Under the pieces are notes generated by a model. The model did not search any database and had not been told where the DNA came from. It saw nothing but the letters and a program-made list of their open reading frames with translations. The position numbers were made by a program, and so were the translations under genes. Shown piece by piece: positions 17,928 through 26,859 of a stretch of DNA of 64,000 bases (its first letter is position 1; each line of letters starts with the position of its first letter). Source of the DNA: Pseudomonas bubulae (GTDB lineage: Bacteria > Pseudomonadota > Gammaproteobacteria > Pseudomonadales > Pseudomonadaceae); the NCBI RefSeq assembly GCF_037023725.1, contig NZ_CP146077.1, positions 3,137,001 to 3,201,000 on the forward strand, read 5' to 3'.

Positions 17928-19403
17928 ATGCACGCTGCACGGCTGGACATGGCCCATCGCGCCATTGAACAAACACTGCCCGAACGCGGCAACGACTATC
18001 GCCTCGCCTATCACCTGGCCCCGGCAGCCGGGTGGATGAACGACCCTAACGGCCTGGTGTTCTTTCGCGGCCAATACCACATGTTTTATCAGCATCATCC
18101 TTTTTCTGCACAATGGGGCCCCATGCACTGGGGGCACGCCAGCAGCGACGACCTGGTGCATTGGCAGCATTTGCCCATCGCCCTGGCACCGGGTGACAGT
18201 TATGACCGTGATGGCTGCTTCTCAGGCTCTGCAGTGGTACTCGATGACACCCTGTACCTGATCTATACCGGTCACATCTGGTTGCAAGAGCCGGGTGATG
18301 ACCAGCACATCCGTCAGGTCCAGTGCCTGGCCAGCAGCACCGATGGCATTACCTTTATCAAGCACGGGCCGGTCATCGACACACCGCCTGACCCGGCCAT
18401 CATGCATGTTCGTGACCCAAAGGTGTGGCAGCGCCACGGGGCCTGGTGGATGGCGCTGGGGGCACGCCTTGGGGATGACCCGCAGTTGCTGCTCTATCGT
18501 TCAGATGACCTGTTGCACTGGGACTTTCTGGGCTGTGCGCTGCAGGGGCAACGTGAACTTGATGGGTATATGTGGGAGTGCCCGGATATTTTCGAGCTGG
18601 AGGGGCGCGATGTGTTGCTGTACTCGCCCCAGGGCTTGAAGCCCTGCGGATATGACAATTGGAACCTGTATCAGAACAGCTACCGCATGGGGCAACTGGA
18701 CGACAAGGGTGTGTTCAAACCCGGTGGGCCGCTCCATGAACTCGATCATGGCCACGATTTCTATGCTGCCCAGACCTTGCTCGCACCAGATGGCCGTCGC
18801 TTGTTATGGGCCTGGATGGACATGTGGGAAAGCCCGATGCCCAGCCAGGCCGAGCACTGGTGCGGGGCGCTGACATTACCCCGTGAAGTCAGTCGCGACG
18901 GTGATCGACTGCTGATGCGTCCGGCCCGCGAGCTGATTGCATTGAGGCAGGCGGGGCAGGTGCTGCAGATAGGTGCGCTGAAGTCTGCCAATCAGTTGCT
19001 GGATACCTGGGGGGCGCTGCTGGAGATTGAACTTGAGCTGGATATTGCCGCCAGCAGCGCTGAACATTTTGGTCTGGCATTGCGCTGCAGCAATGATCAG
19101 CAGGAGCGTACCTTGCTGTATTTTGATGCCATGGCCCGGCGCCTGGTGCTCGACAGGCAACATTCCGGCGCCGGGGTGAGCGGAGTTCGCAGTGTACCGA
19201 TCGCGGCAGGGCAGACACGCATTGCCCTGCGAATTTTTCTCGATCGTTCATCCATCGAAGTGTTCGTCGACGATGGCGCCTGGAGCCTGAGCAGCCGAAT
19301 TTACCCAAAGACTGACAGCCTTGCGCTGCGGGCTTATGCCGTCAATGGCACAGGCCATTTTGGCGAGGCCCTGGTGTGGGGGCTGGCGGATCTGAAGCTA
19401 TGA
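17928..19403 (+). CDS. cscA: GH32 sucrose hydrolase (invertase)
   Basis: This 491-residue cytoplasmic enzyme splits sucrose into glucose and fructose. All three GH32 catalytic motifs are present: WMNDPNG with nucleophile D39, RDP with D163 stabilising the transition state, and WECPD with acid/base E217. A five-bladed propeller (to about 340) is followed by a C-terminal beta-sandwich ending around IFLDRSSIEVFVDDG. There is no signal peptide, consistent with import of intact sucrose by the permease. The ATG at 17928 has AAGGA 8 bases upstream; the in-frame ATG at 17904 has none. No fructokinase is in the operon. Fructose could be phosphorylated by MtlZ at 40 kb. Confidence 0.88.
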   Translation: MHAARLDMAHRAIEQTLPERGNDYRLAYHLAPAAGWMNDPNGLVFFRGQYHMFYQHHPFSAQWGPMHWGHASSDDLVHWQHLPIALAPGDSYDRDGCFSGSAVVLDDTLYLIYTGHIWLQEPGDDQHIRQVQCLASSTDGITFIKHGPVIDTPPDPAIMHVRDPKVWQRHGAWWMALGARLGDDPQLLLYRSDDLLHWDFLGCALQGQRELDGYMWECPDIFELEGRDVLLYSPQGLKPCGYDNWNLYQNSYRMGQLDDKGVFKPGGPLHELDHGHDFYAAQTLLAPDGRRLLWAWMDMWESPMPSQAEHWCGALTLPREVSRDGDRLLMRPARELIALRQAGQVLQIGALKSANQLLDTWGALLEIELELDIAASSAEHFGLALRCSNDQQERTLLYFDAMARRLVLDRQHSGAGVSGVRSVPIAAGQTRIALRIFLDRSSIEVFVDDGAWSLSSRIYPKTDSLALRAYAVNGTGHFGEALVWGLADLKL

Positions 19404-19503
19404 AGTCAGGCCTTTTGGCGCAGGGCGCGCCGTCCTTGCTCATGCTGTTCTGACGCTATCAGGCATGACATCATGCCCGGTCAGACACGTATGGCGCGTA
19501 CCC

Positions 19504-20502
19504 ATGGCTTCAGTAAAAGATGTTGCACGGCTGGCGGGGGTTTCCCTGATGACCGTTTCCAGGGCCCTCAACACCCCGGGAAAGTTGAATCAGGAGACCC
19601 TGGCAAAAGTGCTGCAGGCCGTCGAGACCCTGGGTTATGTGCCCAGTCTTTCTGCGCGCAAGACCCGCGGCGGCCACTCCAGTGGCAAGACCATTGGCAT
19701 CTTTGCCCTGGATACGGCCACCACTCCTTTTGCCGTTGAAATGCTGCTCTCGATGGAGCGTACGTCCCGCGAGCATGGCTGGAACGTGTTTATCCTCAAC
19801 GTGTTTGAAGCCCCGCCCTGCCAGAAGGCCATCGAGTTGATGCTCTCCCATCAACCGGACGGCATCATCTTCAGCGCCATGCAGCTTCGCCGGGTGGACA
19901 TTCCTCAGGTACTGCGCAGCGTGCCGCTGGTTCTGGGCAATTGCGTCAGCACCGAAACCGGCATTGCTTGCTATATATCAGACGATGAAGACGGGCAGTA
20001 TCAGGCGGTACGCCAAGCGCTGCGACAGGGCTACCGCCGTCCGCTCTGCATAAACCTGCCGCAAAGCAGTATGGCCTGGGGGTTGCGCCAACGCGGACTG
20101 GCCCGCGCTCTGGACGAGGCCGGGATCAGTGCCGCGCAACTGCCTCAGTTCGACCTGCCCGACGATGACGGCTATCAGCACACCCTTGTGGTGCTGGAGC
20201 AACAGCTGCTAGCGGGTAATGGAACTCCGCCCTTTGACCTGCTGATTTGCGGCAACGACCGGATTGCCCTGGTGGCGTATCAGTATCTGCTCAGTCGCGG
20301 CTTGCGTATTCCGCACGATGTGGCGGTACTGGGGTTTGACAATATGGTGGGGGTTGCCGAGCTGTTTTACCCACCCTTGAGCACCGTGCAGTTGCCGTAT
20401 TACGAAATGGGTCGTCGCGCGGCACTGCATCTGATCGAAGGCCGGGACGACTGCGCCATCCACAAGATTGCCTGCCCGCTGGTTGAGCGCGACTCCTGCT
20501 GA
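19504..20502 (+). CDS. cscR: LacI-family repressor of the sucrose operon
   Basis: This 332-residue repressor begins MASVKDVARLAGVSLMTVSR, the classical LacI helix-turn-helix with hinge, followed by a periplasmic-binding-protein-like sugar domain (FDLLICGNDRIALVAYQYLL, VAVLGFDNM). It follows cscA by 100 bases on the same strand. The start at 19504 is chosen by family alignment; it has no clear ribosome-binding site. The ATG at 19465, which would add 13 residues, is possible. It probably binds GTTAACGTTAAC at 16585-16596 and is released by sucrose or fructose. Confidence 0.8.
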   Translation: MASVKDVARLAGVSLMTVSRALNTPGKLNQETLAKVLQAVETLGYVPSLSARKTRGGHSSGKTIGIFALDTATTPFAVEMLLSMERTSREHGWNVFILNVFEAPPCQKAIELMLSHQPDGIIFSAMQLRRVDIPQVLRSVPLVLGNCVSTETGIACYISDDEDGQYQAVRQALRQGYRRPLCINLPQSSMAWGLRQRGLARALDEAGISAAQLPQFDLPDDDGYQHTLVVLEQQLLAGNGTPPFDLLICGNDRIALVAYQYLLSRGLRIPHDVAVLGFDNMVGVAELFYPPLSTVQLPYYEMGRRAALHLIEGRDDCAIHKIACPLVERDSC

Positions 20503-20531
20503 CCCGTTCGGTGGGTAAATCCAGGCATGAA

Positions 20532-20548
20532 ATCTGGTAAGGCCAATT
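20532..20548 (-). promoter_or_regulatory. Upstream operator of the aldonate operon
   Basis: On the minus strand this reads AATTGGCCTTACCAGAT, and on the plus strand it contains TGGTAAGGCCA. It resembles the TTGGTNNNCCAA sites of UxuR/ExuR/LldR-type FCD regulators and pairs with a second copy 29 bp further on. Confidence 0.55.
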
Positions 20549-20560
20549 CATTAAAAAATT

Positions 20561-20577
20561 AATTGGTCTTGCCAATA
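20561..20577 (+). promoter_or_regulatory. Downstream operator of the aldonate operon
   Basis: AATTGGTCTTGCCAATA contains the near-palindrome TTGG-N5-CCAA. It lies about 90 bases upstream of the dehydrogenase ATG. The GntR/FCD regulator at 23327-24037 is the likely ligand. Confidence 0.62.
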
Positions 20578-20664
20578 TTTTTTCCTCCGTGTAGTTTTCG
20601 AGCGGCACCCATTGTGGTCTCGCCAATACCCGGTAGCCCTTGCGCTATCGACGGAGAATAAAAA

Positions 20665-21675
20665 ATGCTGACTGTGATCTGTAACGAACCCCGCTTGCTC
20701 ACCACCCTCGAAAGCCCTATTCCCGAGCGTCGCCCCGGTGAAACCCTGATCAGGATCAAACGTGTGGGTGTGTGCGGTACCGACTTGCACATCTTTACCG
20801 GTAACCAGCCGTATCTGGAGTACCCGCGGGTGATGGGCCACGAATTTTCCGGCATCGTCGAGGCCAGCGAAGAGGGCAGCGCCCTGGTGCCGGGCGATGT
20901 GGTCTACGTGATGCCTTACATTTCGTGTGGTACGTGCATCGCCTGTCGGCAGGGCAAGACCAACTGCTGCTCGCGCATCCAGGTGCTGGGTGTGCACTGT
21001 GACGGTGCCTTTACCGAGTACCTGAGTGTCGCCCATCAGTTCATTCACAAGGCCGTCGGGGTGACCCTGGACCAGGCCGCAATGATCGAATTCCTGTCCA
21101 TTGGCGCGCATGCGGTGCGCCGTTCGAACCTTCAGGCCGGGCAACGCACGCTGGTAGTCGGTACCGGTCCGATCGGCATGGCCGCGGCGATTTTTGCCGG
21201 CTTGCGCGGAGCGCAGGTCACGGTGCTGGATACCCGTGACGACCGTCTGGATTTTTGCCGCAAACATCTGAATATTCACGCCGCGGTGAAGATTGGCGAC
21301 GGCGATAAAGATGCGCTCGCCGACCTGACCGATGGCGATTTTTATGATGTGGTTTTCGATGCTACCGGCAACGCCCGGGCCATGGAGCGTGGCTTTGAAT
21401 TTATCGCCCACGGTGGCACCTACGTGATGATCTCGGTGGTGCGTGACACGATCACCTTCTCCGATCCCGAGTTCCACAAGCGCGAAGCCACCCTGATGGG
21501 TAGTCGCAATGCCACCGTCGAAGATTTCCGCTATGTGGAGCAATGCCTGCGCGACGGCCTGATCCCCGATCAGGCGCTCAACACCCACCGTATTCCCCTC
21601 AACGAAGTGGCCAGCCGTTTCTCCTCGCTGCTGGATCCGCAGCAGGGCGTGGTCAAGGCCATTATCGAGTGCTAG
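20665..21675 (+). CDS. Zinc-dependent sugar-acid (aldonate) dehydrogenase, MDR family
   Basis: This 336-residue medium-chain dehydrogenase has catalytic-zinc ligands in GVCGTDLHIF (Cys) and MGHEFSG (His-Glu). Four structural-zinc cysteines lie in SCGTCIACRQGKTNCC, and the Rossmann motif is VVGTGPIGMAA. It resembles L-galactonate 5-dehydrogenase (LgoD/YjjN) and related aldonate oxidoreductases. Its operon partner is a UxaA-type dehydratase, so oxidation of an aldonate such as L-galactonate or L-gulonate to a keto-uronate is likely, but the substrate is not fixed by sequence. The ATG follows GGAG, and two operator-like sites are upstream. Confidence 0.75.
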   Translation: MLTVICNEPRLLTTLESPIPERRPGETLIRIKRVGVCGTDLHIFTGNQPYLEYPRVMGHEFSGIVEASEEGSALVPGDVVYVMPYISCGTCIACRQGKTNCCSRIQVLGVHCDGAFTEYLSVAHQFIHKAVGVTLDQAAMIEFLSIGAHAVRRSNLQAGQRTLVVGTGPIGMAAAIFAGLRGAQVTVLDTRDDRLDFCRKHLNIHAAVKIGDGDKDALADLTDGDFYDVVFDATGNARAMERGFEFIAHGGTYVMISVVRDTITFSDPEFHKREATLMGSRNATVEDFRYVEQCLRDGLIPDQALNTHRIPLNEVASRFSSLLDPQQGVVKAIIEC

Positions 21676-21704
21676 CAGCGCACCCTAACCGTTGAGGAAC
21701 CAGC

Positions 21705-23234
21705 ATGAAAATGAGCAACCCTGGATTACTTGTACTGACTGGCGGTGATGATGTGGCGGTGGCGCGCGGCGACATTGCCAAGGGTCAGCAACTGTTTGCC
21801 GATGGCCTGAGCGTGACTGCGCTGGCCGATATCCCTGCGGGGCACAAAATCGCCCTGCGTGCCGTTGCCCAAGGGCAGTTGGTGCGCAAATACGGGCAGT
21901 CCATCGGCCAGGCGAGTGCAGCCCTGCACCCTGGTGATCATGTTCACGTGCACAACCTGCAGATGCCGCAGACCAGCTCGAACCACACGCTGGCCAACGT
22001 GTACCAACCTACCGTCCAGGATGACGGCGGTGCCCGCTTTGCCGGGTATGTCCGTGCAGACGGGCGTGTCGGTACGCGCAACTACATCGGGGTGATTTCC
22101 AGCGTCAACTGCTCGGCAACCGTATGCAAACAGATTGCCGCGGCATTTGATGCGGGCTACCTGCGCGACTATCCCAATGTGGACGGCGTAGTGGCAATCA
22201 CCCATGACAGCGGCTGCGGTATGGGCGCCAAGGGCGAGGGCATCGAGATTCTCAAGCGCACCCTGCGTGGCTATGCCGATCATGTCAATTTCGCCGGTGT
22301 ACTGGTGATCGGCCTGGGTTGTGAAGTCAATCAACTGGCCCCGCTCATGGAACAATTGGCCGAGCGCAACGCGGTGCTCAAAGCAGGCCTGGTGATCCAG
22401 GACGCCGGCGGTACCCGCGAAACGGTGCAACGCGGCAAAGAGCTGGTCAACGCCATGCTCGATCAGGTCAACAGCCAGCAACGCAGCAGCGTGTCGGCCA
22501 GCCACCTCACCGTAGGCCTGCAATGCGGTGGCTCGGACGGTTATTCGGGGATTACCGCCAACCCGGCGCTGGGTGCGGCGGTCGACCTGTTGGTGCGCCA
22601 CGGCGGTACCGCCATTCTCTCCGAAACACCGGAGATCTATGGGGCAGAGCATCTGCTGACGGCCCGCGCAGCGTCAGCGCAGATTGCCGACAAACTGATG
22701 GGCCGTATCCACTGGTGGGAGGCCTATGTACGCCAGCATGACGGCGACATGAACAACAACCCTTCACCGGGCAACAAGGCCGGAGGCATAACCACCATCC
22801 TCGAGAAGTCCCTGGGTGCAGTGGCCAAGGCGGGGTCTACCGGCTTGATGGCGGTCTATGAATATGGCGAGACAGTCCAGCGAAAAGGTCTGGTGTTTAT
22901 GGACACGCCCGGCTATGACCCGGTGTCTGCCACTGGCCAGGTGGCGGGTGGTGCGAATCTGATCTGCTTTACCACTGGTCGTGGTTCTACCTATGGCTGT
23001 AAACCGACGCCATCGCTGAAAGTTGCCACTAATACCCGCCTGTTTGAGCGCATGGCGCTGGACATGGATTTCAATGCCGGAACGATTGTCGATGGCGAGG
23101 AATCGGTGATCGAGGCGGGCGCACGCCTGTTCGCACTGATGCTCACAACCGCGTCAGGCGGCAAAACCTGCAGCGAGGAAAACGGTCTTGGCGACAACGA
23201 ATTTGTGCCCTGGCAAATTGGCGCGGTGATGTAA
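21705..23234 (+). CDS. UxaA/GarD-family sugar-acid dehydratase (altronate dehydratase-like)
   Basis: This 509-residue protein combines an N-terminal SAF domain (to about residue 95) with a C-terminal UxaA catalytic region beginning GYVRADGRVGTRNYIGVISS. Conserved segments include THDSGCGMGAKGEGIEIL and LQCGGSDGYSGITANPALG. Family members are Fe-dependent dehydratases of D-altronate or galactarate giving 2-keto-3-deoxy acids. It lies 29 bases after the Zn dehydrogenase gene with GAGGAA ahead of the ATG, forming an oxidation-dehydration pair. A tagaturonate reductase (UxaB) that would connect the two steps is not nearby. Confidence 0.8.
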   Translation: MKMSNPGLLVLTGGDDVAVARGDIAKGQQLFADGLSVTALADIPAGHKIALRAVAQGQLVRKYGQSIGQASAALHPGDHVHVHNLQMPQTSSNHTLANVYQPTVQDDGGARFAGYVRADGRVGTRNYIGVISSVNCSATVCKQIAAAFDAGYLRDYPNVDGVVAITHDSGCGMGAKGEGIEILKRTLRGYADHVNFAGVLVIGLGCEVNQLAPLMEQLAERNAVLKAGLVIQDAGGTRETVQRGKELVNAMLDQVNSQQRSSVSASHLTVGLQCGGSDGYSGITANPALGAAVDLLVRHGGTAILSETPEIYGAEHLLTARAASAQIADKLMGRIHWWEAYVRQHDGDMNNNPSPGNKAGGITTILEKSLGAVAKAGSTGLMAVYEYGETVQRKGLVFMDTPGYDPVSATGQVAGGANLICFTTGRGSTYGCKPTPSLKVATNTRLFERMALDMDFNAGTIVDGEESVIEAGARLFALMLTTASGGKTCSEENGLGDNEFVPWQIGAVM

Positions 23235-23326
23235 CACCCACACGTCCAAGGGCTGGCTCCAAGCTTTGTGCAGCGCACCCGGGCCTGTGTGGTAGCCTTT
23301 GGCATCATTTTTTGGACGCTACCTCG

Positions 23327-24037
23327 ATGGTCTCCACCTTTGCTCCTTCAGAGCGCAAGCTCTATCAGAAAATCGCCGACCGATTGCGCGACTACATCGT
23401 CCAGGGTGACTTCAAGGTGGGCTCGCGCCTGCCTCCCGAGCGCGATTTGACCCAGTTGCTGGGCGTCTCGCGCCCGTCGTTGCGCGAGGCCCTGATTGCC
23501 CTGGAAATCGAAGGCAGCATCGAGATCAGAATGGGCTCGGGGGTCTATGTGGCTGCCCGACCGAGCGAAGGCGGCGCCCGTACCGGCACTCATGGCGAGA
23601 GCCCGACTGAACTGATGCAGGCCCGCGCGCTGATCGAGGGCGAAGCGGTGGTGCTGGCCTGCATGCACGGGAAAAAGAGCGACTACCGTTACCTGAAGGA
23701 GTGCATTGATGCCATGCGCGCGAGCATCGAAGCGAACCGTCCGCCGCTGGAAGACGACCGAAAGTTTCATCATCGCCTGGCAAAGATGACCGGCAATGGT
23801 GCGTTGGTGCGCATCATTACTGCGCTGTTCGATGAGCGTCACAGCCCGATTTCTGCGCAGTTGAGCGAGCGTTCGGAAAACCACGGCACCTGGGATGCCG
23901 CGGTGGTCGAGCACGAGGCCATTTTGCAGGCCCTGGAATGCAAGGATGTGATTGCTGCCCAGACTGCCATGCGCCAGCATTTGCTGTGTTCCCAGGCGCG
24001 CTGGCTGGGAACGCTGGAAGCCCGGACAGGGGATTAG
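23327..24037 (+). CDS. GntR/FCD-family regulator of the aldonate operon
   Basis: This 236-residue protein has a FadR-type winged helix at the N-terminus (YQKIADRLRDYIVQGDFKVG, LPPERDLTQLLGVSRPSLREAL) and an FCD domain with the metal-ligand pattern DRKFHHRLAK and EHEAILQALE. It resembles UxuR/ExuR/LldR-like regulators. Those recognise AATTGG-type palindromes like the two found at 20532-20577, so control of the two preceding genes is inferred. The start is the ATG at 23327; the track extension to TTG 23312 is unnecessary. Confidence 0.78.
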   Translation: MVSTFAPSERKLYQKIADRLRDYIVQGDFKVGSRLPPERDLTQLLGVSRPSLREALIALEIEGSIEIRMGSGVYVAARPSEGGARTGTHGESPTELMQARALIEGEAVVLACMHGKKSDYRYLKECIDAMRASIEANRPPLEDDRKFHHRLAKMTGNGALVRIITALFDERHSPISAQLSERSENHGTWDAAVVEHEAILQALECKDVIAAQTAMRQHLLCSQARWLGTLEARTGD

Positions 24038-24117
24038 AGACAGACCGCAAAGCCGTGTAGAACCCAGGCGCGCAGTTTTACTGAAACACCGCAAAGCTCT
24101 TCAGCGACTACAACGTC

Positions 24118-24357
24118 TTAGTCCGGTAATGCATAGGCAATGATGTAGTCACCCACATCAGGCGAGTGGCTCATGCCGCCCGCCGAGATCAGCACATATT
24201 GCTTGCCCGTGGCCGGCGACTTGTAGATCAACGGCGCTGCAACCGCACCCACCGGCAAACGTGCCTTCCACACTTGCTCACCAGTTTCTGCGTATTGAGA
24301 TCAATCGCACTCATGCTGCCGAACGTTCGGATGTTTTTTGGGAGAAATCCTCAGGCC
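24118..24357 (-). pseudogene. gcd: Remnant of quinoprotein (PQQ) glucose dehydrogenase gcd, 3' end
   Basis: On the minus strand, from the TAA at 24118-24120 back to about 24285, one frame reads a C-terminal segment with EQVWKARLPVG, KQYVLISAGG and DYIIAYALPD, the usual end of membrane-bound glucose dehydrogenase. Just upstream, in a different frame (about 24286-24357), the sequence reads GFLPKNIRTFGSMSAIDLNT plus QKLV, an earlier block of the same protein. The join at AAACTGGTG therefore fuses two separate parts of Gcd with a frameshift, by a deletion at a short homology. There is no start codon or complete domain. A functional gcd may exist elsewhere in the genome. Confidence 0.75.
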
Positions 24358-24507
24358 TGAGAAACATTGTTGGTAAAGCAGCAATAATCCGGTGTGGCTA
24401 CAAGGCTATCGACGAACATGAAATTTCGTCCGAGTGCGCAATCGGCCACAGAAAATATCCTCTGCAGGCCTTAATCTTGACGTTTTTGTCGTGTACGCGG
24501 ATTGCTC

Positions 24508-25872
24508 ATGTCTTCAGTTGTCGATGGTTTGCCCAGTAACAAACGCCTGCCTGCCGTGATCGCGATCTCCCTGGGGATTGGCATGGCGACCCTCGATACC
24601 GCCATCATCAACACCGCCTTGCCAACCCTGGCCGAAGGCATCGGCACTGACTCCGCCTCGGTCATCTGGGTAGTCAACGCTTACCAACTGGCGACCATTG
24701 CCGCGGTGTTGCCGTTTGCTTCCCTCAGTGACGTGTTGGGCCATCGCCGGGTTTTTCTCGGCGGCCTGCTGGTGTTTATCCTGGCCTCCCTGTTCTGCGG
24801 GCTGGCGTGGTCGCTGCCCACGCTGACTGCCGCGCGGGTGGTGCAAGGGCTGGGCGCTGCGGCGATCATGAGTGTGAATATCGCGTTGTTGCGCCACATC
24901 TATCCGGCAAAAATTCTGGGCAGGGGGCTGGGCTATAACTCGCTGGTGGTGGGGCTGGCTTTCACTCTGGGGCCAACGGCTGCATCGGCCATCCTGTCGG
25001 TGACGACCTGGCATTGGCTGTACCTGATCAATGTACCGTTGGGACTGCTGGCCGTTGTACTGGGCTTGCGCTCGCTGCCGGAAATTCCCAGAAGCGGACA
25101 CGCGTTTGACCGGCTGGCCGCGATTTTGTGTGCCGGGCTGTTTGCCTTGCTGGTGCTGGGGCTGGGTTCGGCGGTACATGGCGCCGAGGGCGATTTAAGC
25201 CTGGGGCTGATCGGCGTGGCGCTGGTGTGCGGGGTATGGCTGATGCGCCGTCAGGCTGCGCATCCGGCACCGATGCTGGCGATTGATCTGTTCAAGCGGC
25301 CACTGTTTGCCTTGTCCTCTCTGACCGCGATCTGTGCGTTCAGCGCCCAGGGGCTGGCGTTTGTTTCGTTGCCTTTTCTGTTGCAGACGGCGCTTGGCCA
25401 CAGCCAGGTGGCTACCGGTTTTTTGATGACGCCGTGGCCCGCGGTGGTAGCGGTTATGGCGCTGATTGCCGGGCGTCTGGCGGACCGCGTATCGCTGGCA
25501 CTGCTGTGCGGCATCGGTCTGTTGATGTTGAGCGCAGGCATGGCAGCGCTGGCGTTATTGAGCGAAGGCGCTTCGACCTTTGATATTGGCTGGCGCATGG
25601 CGTTGTGTGGCGCCGGTTTCGGGTTTTTCCAGTCGCCCAACCTCAAGGCGATCATGACCAGTGCGCCGCTGGCCCGTAGTGGTGGTGCCAGCGGCATTGT
25701 CGCCACGTCGCGGTTGCTGGGGCAGACACTGGGCGCGTCACTGGTGGCGCTGTGCTTTCACTTGTCTGCGGTCAGCGGCCCGTACCATGCATTGTGGCTG
25801 GGCTGCGCTTTTGCCCTGGCGGGTGCGTTGGCCAGTGGCCTGCGTTTGATGCAGCAGCCCGGACAGGCTTGA
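24508..25872 (+). CDS. MFS drug transporter, DHA2 (14-span, EmrB/QacA) family
   Basis: This 454-residue membrane protein has the DHA2 motif LDTAIINTALPTLAEG in span 1, the GHRRVFLGG loop after span 2 and AARVVQGLGAAAIMSVN as motif C-like region. The predicted role is proton-driven export of toxic compounds. No partner membrane-fusion or outer-membrane protein adjoins it, so it would act alone in the inner membrane. The ATG at 24508 lacks a clear ribosome-binding site. The gene begins about 150 bases after the gcd remnant. Confidence 0.8.
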   Translation: MSSVVDGLPSNKRLPAVIAISLGIGMATLDTAIINTALPTLAEGIGTDSASVIWVVNAYQLATIAAVLPFASLSDVLGHRRVFLGGLLVFILASLFCGLAWSLPTLTAARVVQGLGAAAIMSVNIALLRHIYPAKILGRGLGYNSLVVGLAFTLGPTAASAILSVTTWHWLYLINVPLGLLAVVLGLRSLPEIPRSGHAFDRLAAILCAGLFALLVLGLGSAVHGAEGDLSLGLIGVALVCGVWLMRRQAAHPAPMLAIDLFKRPLFALSSLTAICAFSAQGLAFVSLPFLLQTALGHSQVATGFLMTPWPAVVAVMALIAGRLADRVSLALLCGIGLLMLSAGMAALALLSEGASTFDIGWRMALCGAGFGFFQSPNLKAIMTSAPLARSGGASGIVATSRLLGQTLGASLVALCFHLSAVSGPYHALWLGCAFALAGALASGLRLMQQPGQA

Positions 25873-25937
25873 GGTGCGGGAGAGTCAAAAGTAGGACTCT
25901 CGCGGTGGGCTATTGATCCGGCAAGCTTTCTCAGCCG

Positions 25938-26435
25938 TCAGAGCGCCATGACCATTTCATGCCAGGCCATGCCGCCATGCCCTGAGGGCGATGGCTGGAC
26001 GTACTGATAGTCCATGCGGGTATAGAGAGGCACATGCTGTTGTTTGCACATCAGATGGATCGAGTGCTTGCCCTGGTTGCTCATCTGCCTGACAAACTCA
26101 TTCATGAGCAGCCTGGCAAAGCCCTTGCCCTGGTGTGCGGGGGCAACCACTACGGACATGATTACCACATTGGGTGCAACAGGGTCGTGGCCGATCAGCT
26201 CCTTGAAAGCCTCATCCGACATCACGACGTTGTAGGCACAGCCGCTATTGATAAACCCGACGATTTCCCCAGCCTGCTCAAGCACAAGAAACCCTTGGGG
26301 ATACTGGGCGATTCGCGTTCGGATCTTCTCCAGGGTGGCTGCTTCATCGCCTTCATAGGCCGAAACCTCGATCTGATAGCAGGATTCGGCATCCTGGGGC
26401 GTTGCCTGCCTGAAGAGGGGCTCGGGCATGACCAT
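25938..26435 (-). CDS. GNAT-family N-acetyltransferase
   Basis: This 165-residue protein has the acetyl-CoA-binding motif A region VVVAPAHQGKGFARLLMNEF (R/Q-x2-G-x-G/A form as HQGKGFA) and a C-terminal strand with LYTRMDYQYV. The arrangement resembles arylalkylamine N-acetyltransferase-like bacterial members. The substrate is unknown. The start lies 3 bases after the stop of the DUF2986 gene, with GGGGA inside the end of that gene, so the two are an operon. The ATG at 26429 is an alternative start. Confidence 0.75.
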   Translation of the reverse strand: MVMPEPLFRQATPQDAESCYQIEVSAYEGDEAATLEKIRTRIAQYPQGFLVLEQAGEIVGFINSGCAYNVVMSDEAFKELIGHDPVAPNVVIMSVVVAPAHQGKGFARLLMNEFVRQMSNQGKHSIHLMCKQQHVPLYTRMDYQYVQPSPSGHGGMAWHEMVMAL

Positions 26436-26438
26436 GGC

Positions 26439-26600
26439 TTAATCCCCAGTGGTTGTTGTGGTGTCCTGCTCCGATTGCTCGGCCAGCTTCAGGCGGTCAG
26501 CCTTGCTGATGTACGGGTTCTTGTTCTTCGGGGCCAGCTTGGCGTTGGCCTTCTTGGCATTGGCCTTCAATATCTGGTTGATTTTTTTACGACGGTTCAT
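26439..26600 (-). CDS. Small basic DUF2986-family protein
   Basis: This 53-residue protein starts MNRRKKINQILKANAKKANA and continues with ISKADRLKLAEQ before an acidic/threonine tail. This is the pattern of the DUF2986 family: short, lysine-rich, with a conserved NPYISKADR-like block. Function is unknown. It is too short for most open-reading-frame filters and is directly followed by the GNAT gene on the same strand. Confidence 0.75.
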   Translation of the reverse strand: MNRRKKINQILKANAKKANAKLAPKNKNPYISKADRLKLAEQSEQDTTTTTGD

Positions 26601-26859
26601 GGTTGTTACCCGGTTTGTAAGTTGTTGAACGGTGTCAGCTTGAAAAAATAGCCAGGCTCATGCTGTTGCAGAGAGTGGAGCGGTCTGCGGCTTCCCATGC
26701 GGGAGCCGTGATGGGCTGGCTGGAGTAGGTGAATGTTACACGGTTAGTTGTGGCATTGAATTGATGATTGGCAGCGTTGCTAGCACACGCTTGCCTTGTT
26801 CTTCTGTGTGCAGGGCAAAGAGGACTGCAGAATATTGCCCGCAACGACAGGAAGCGCCT

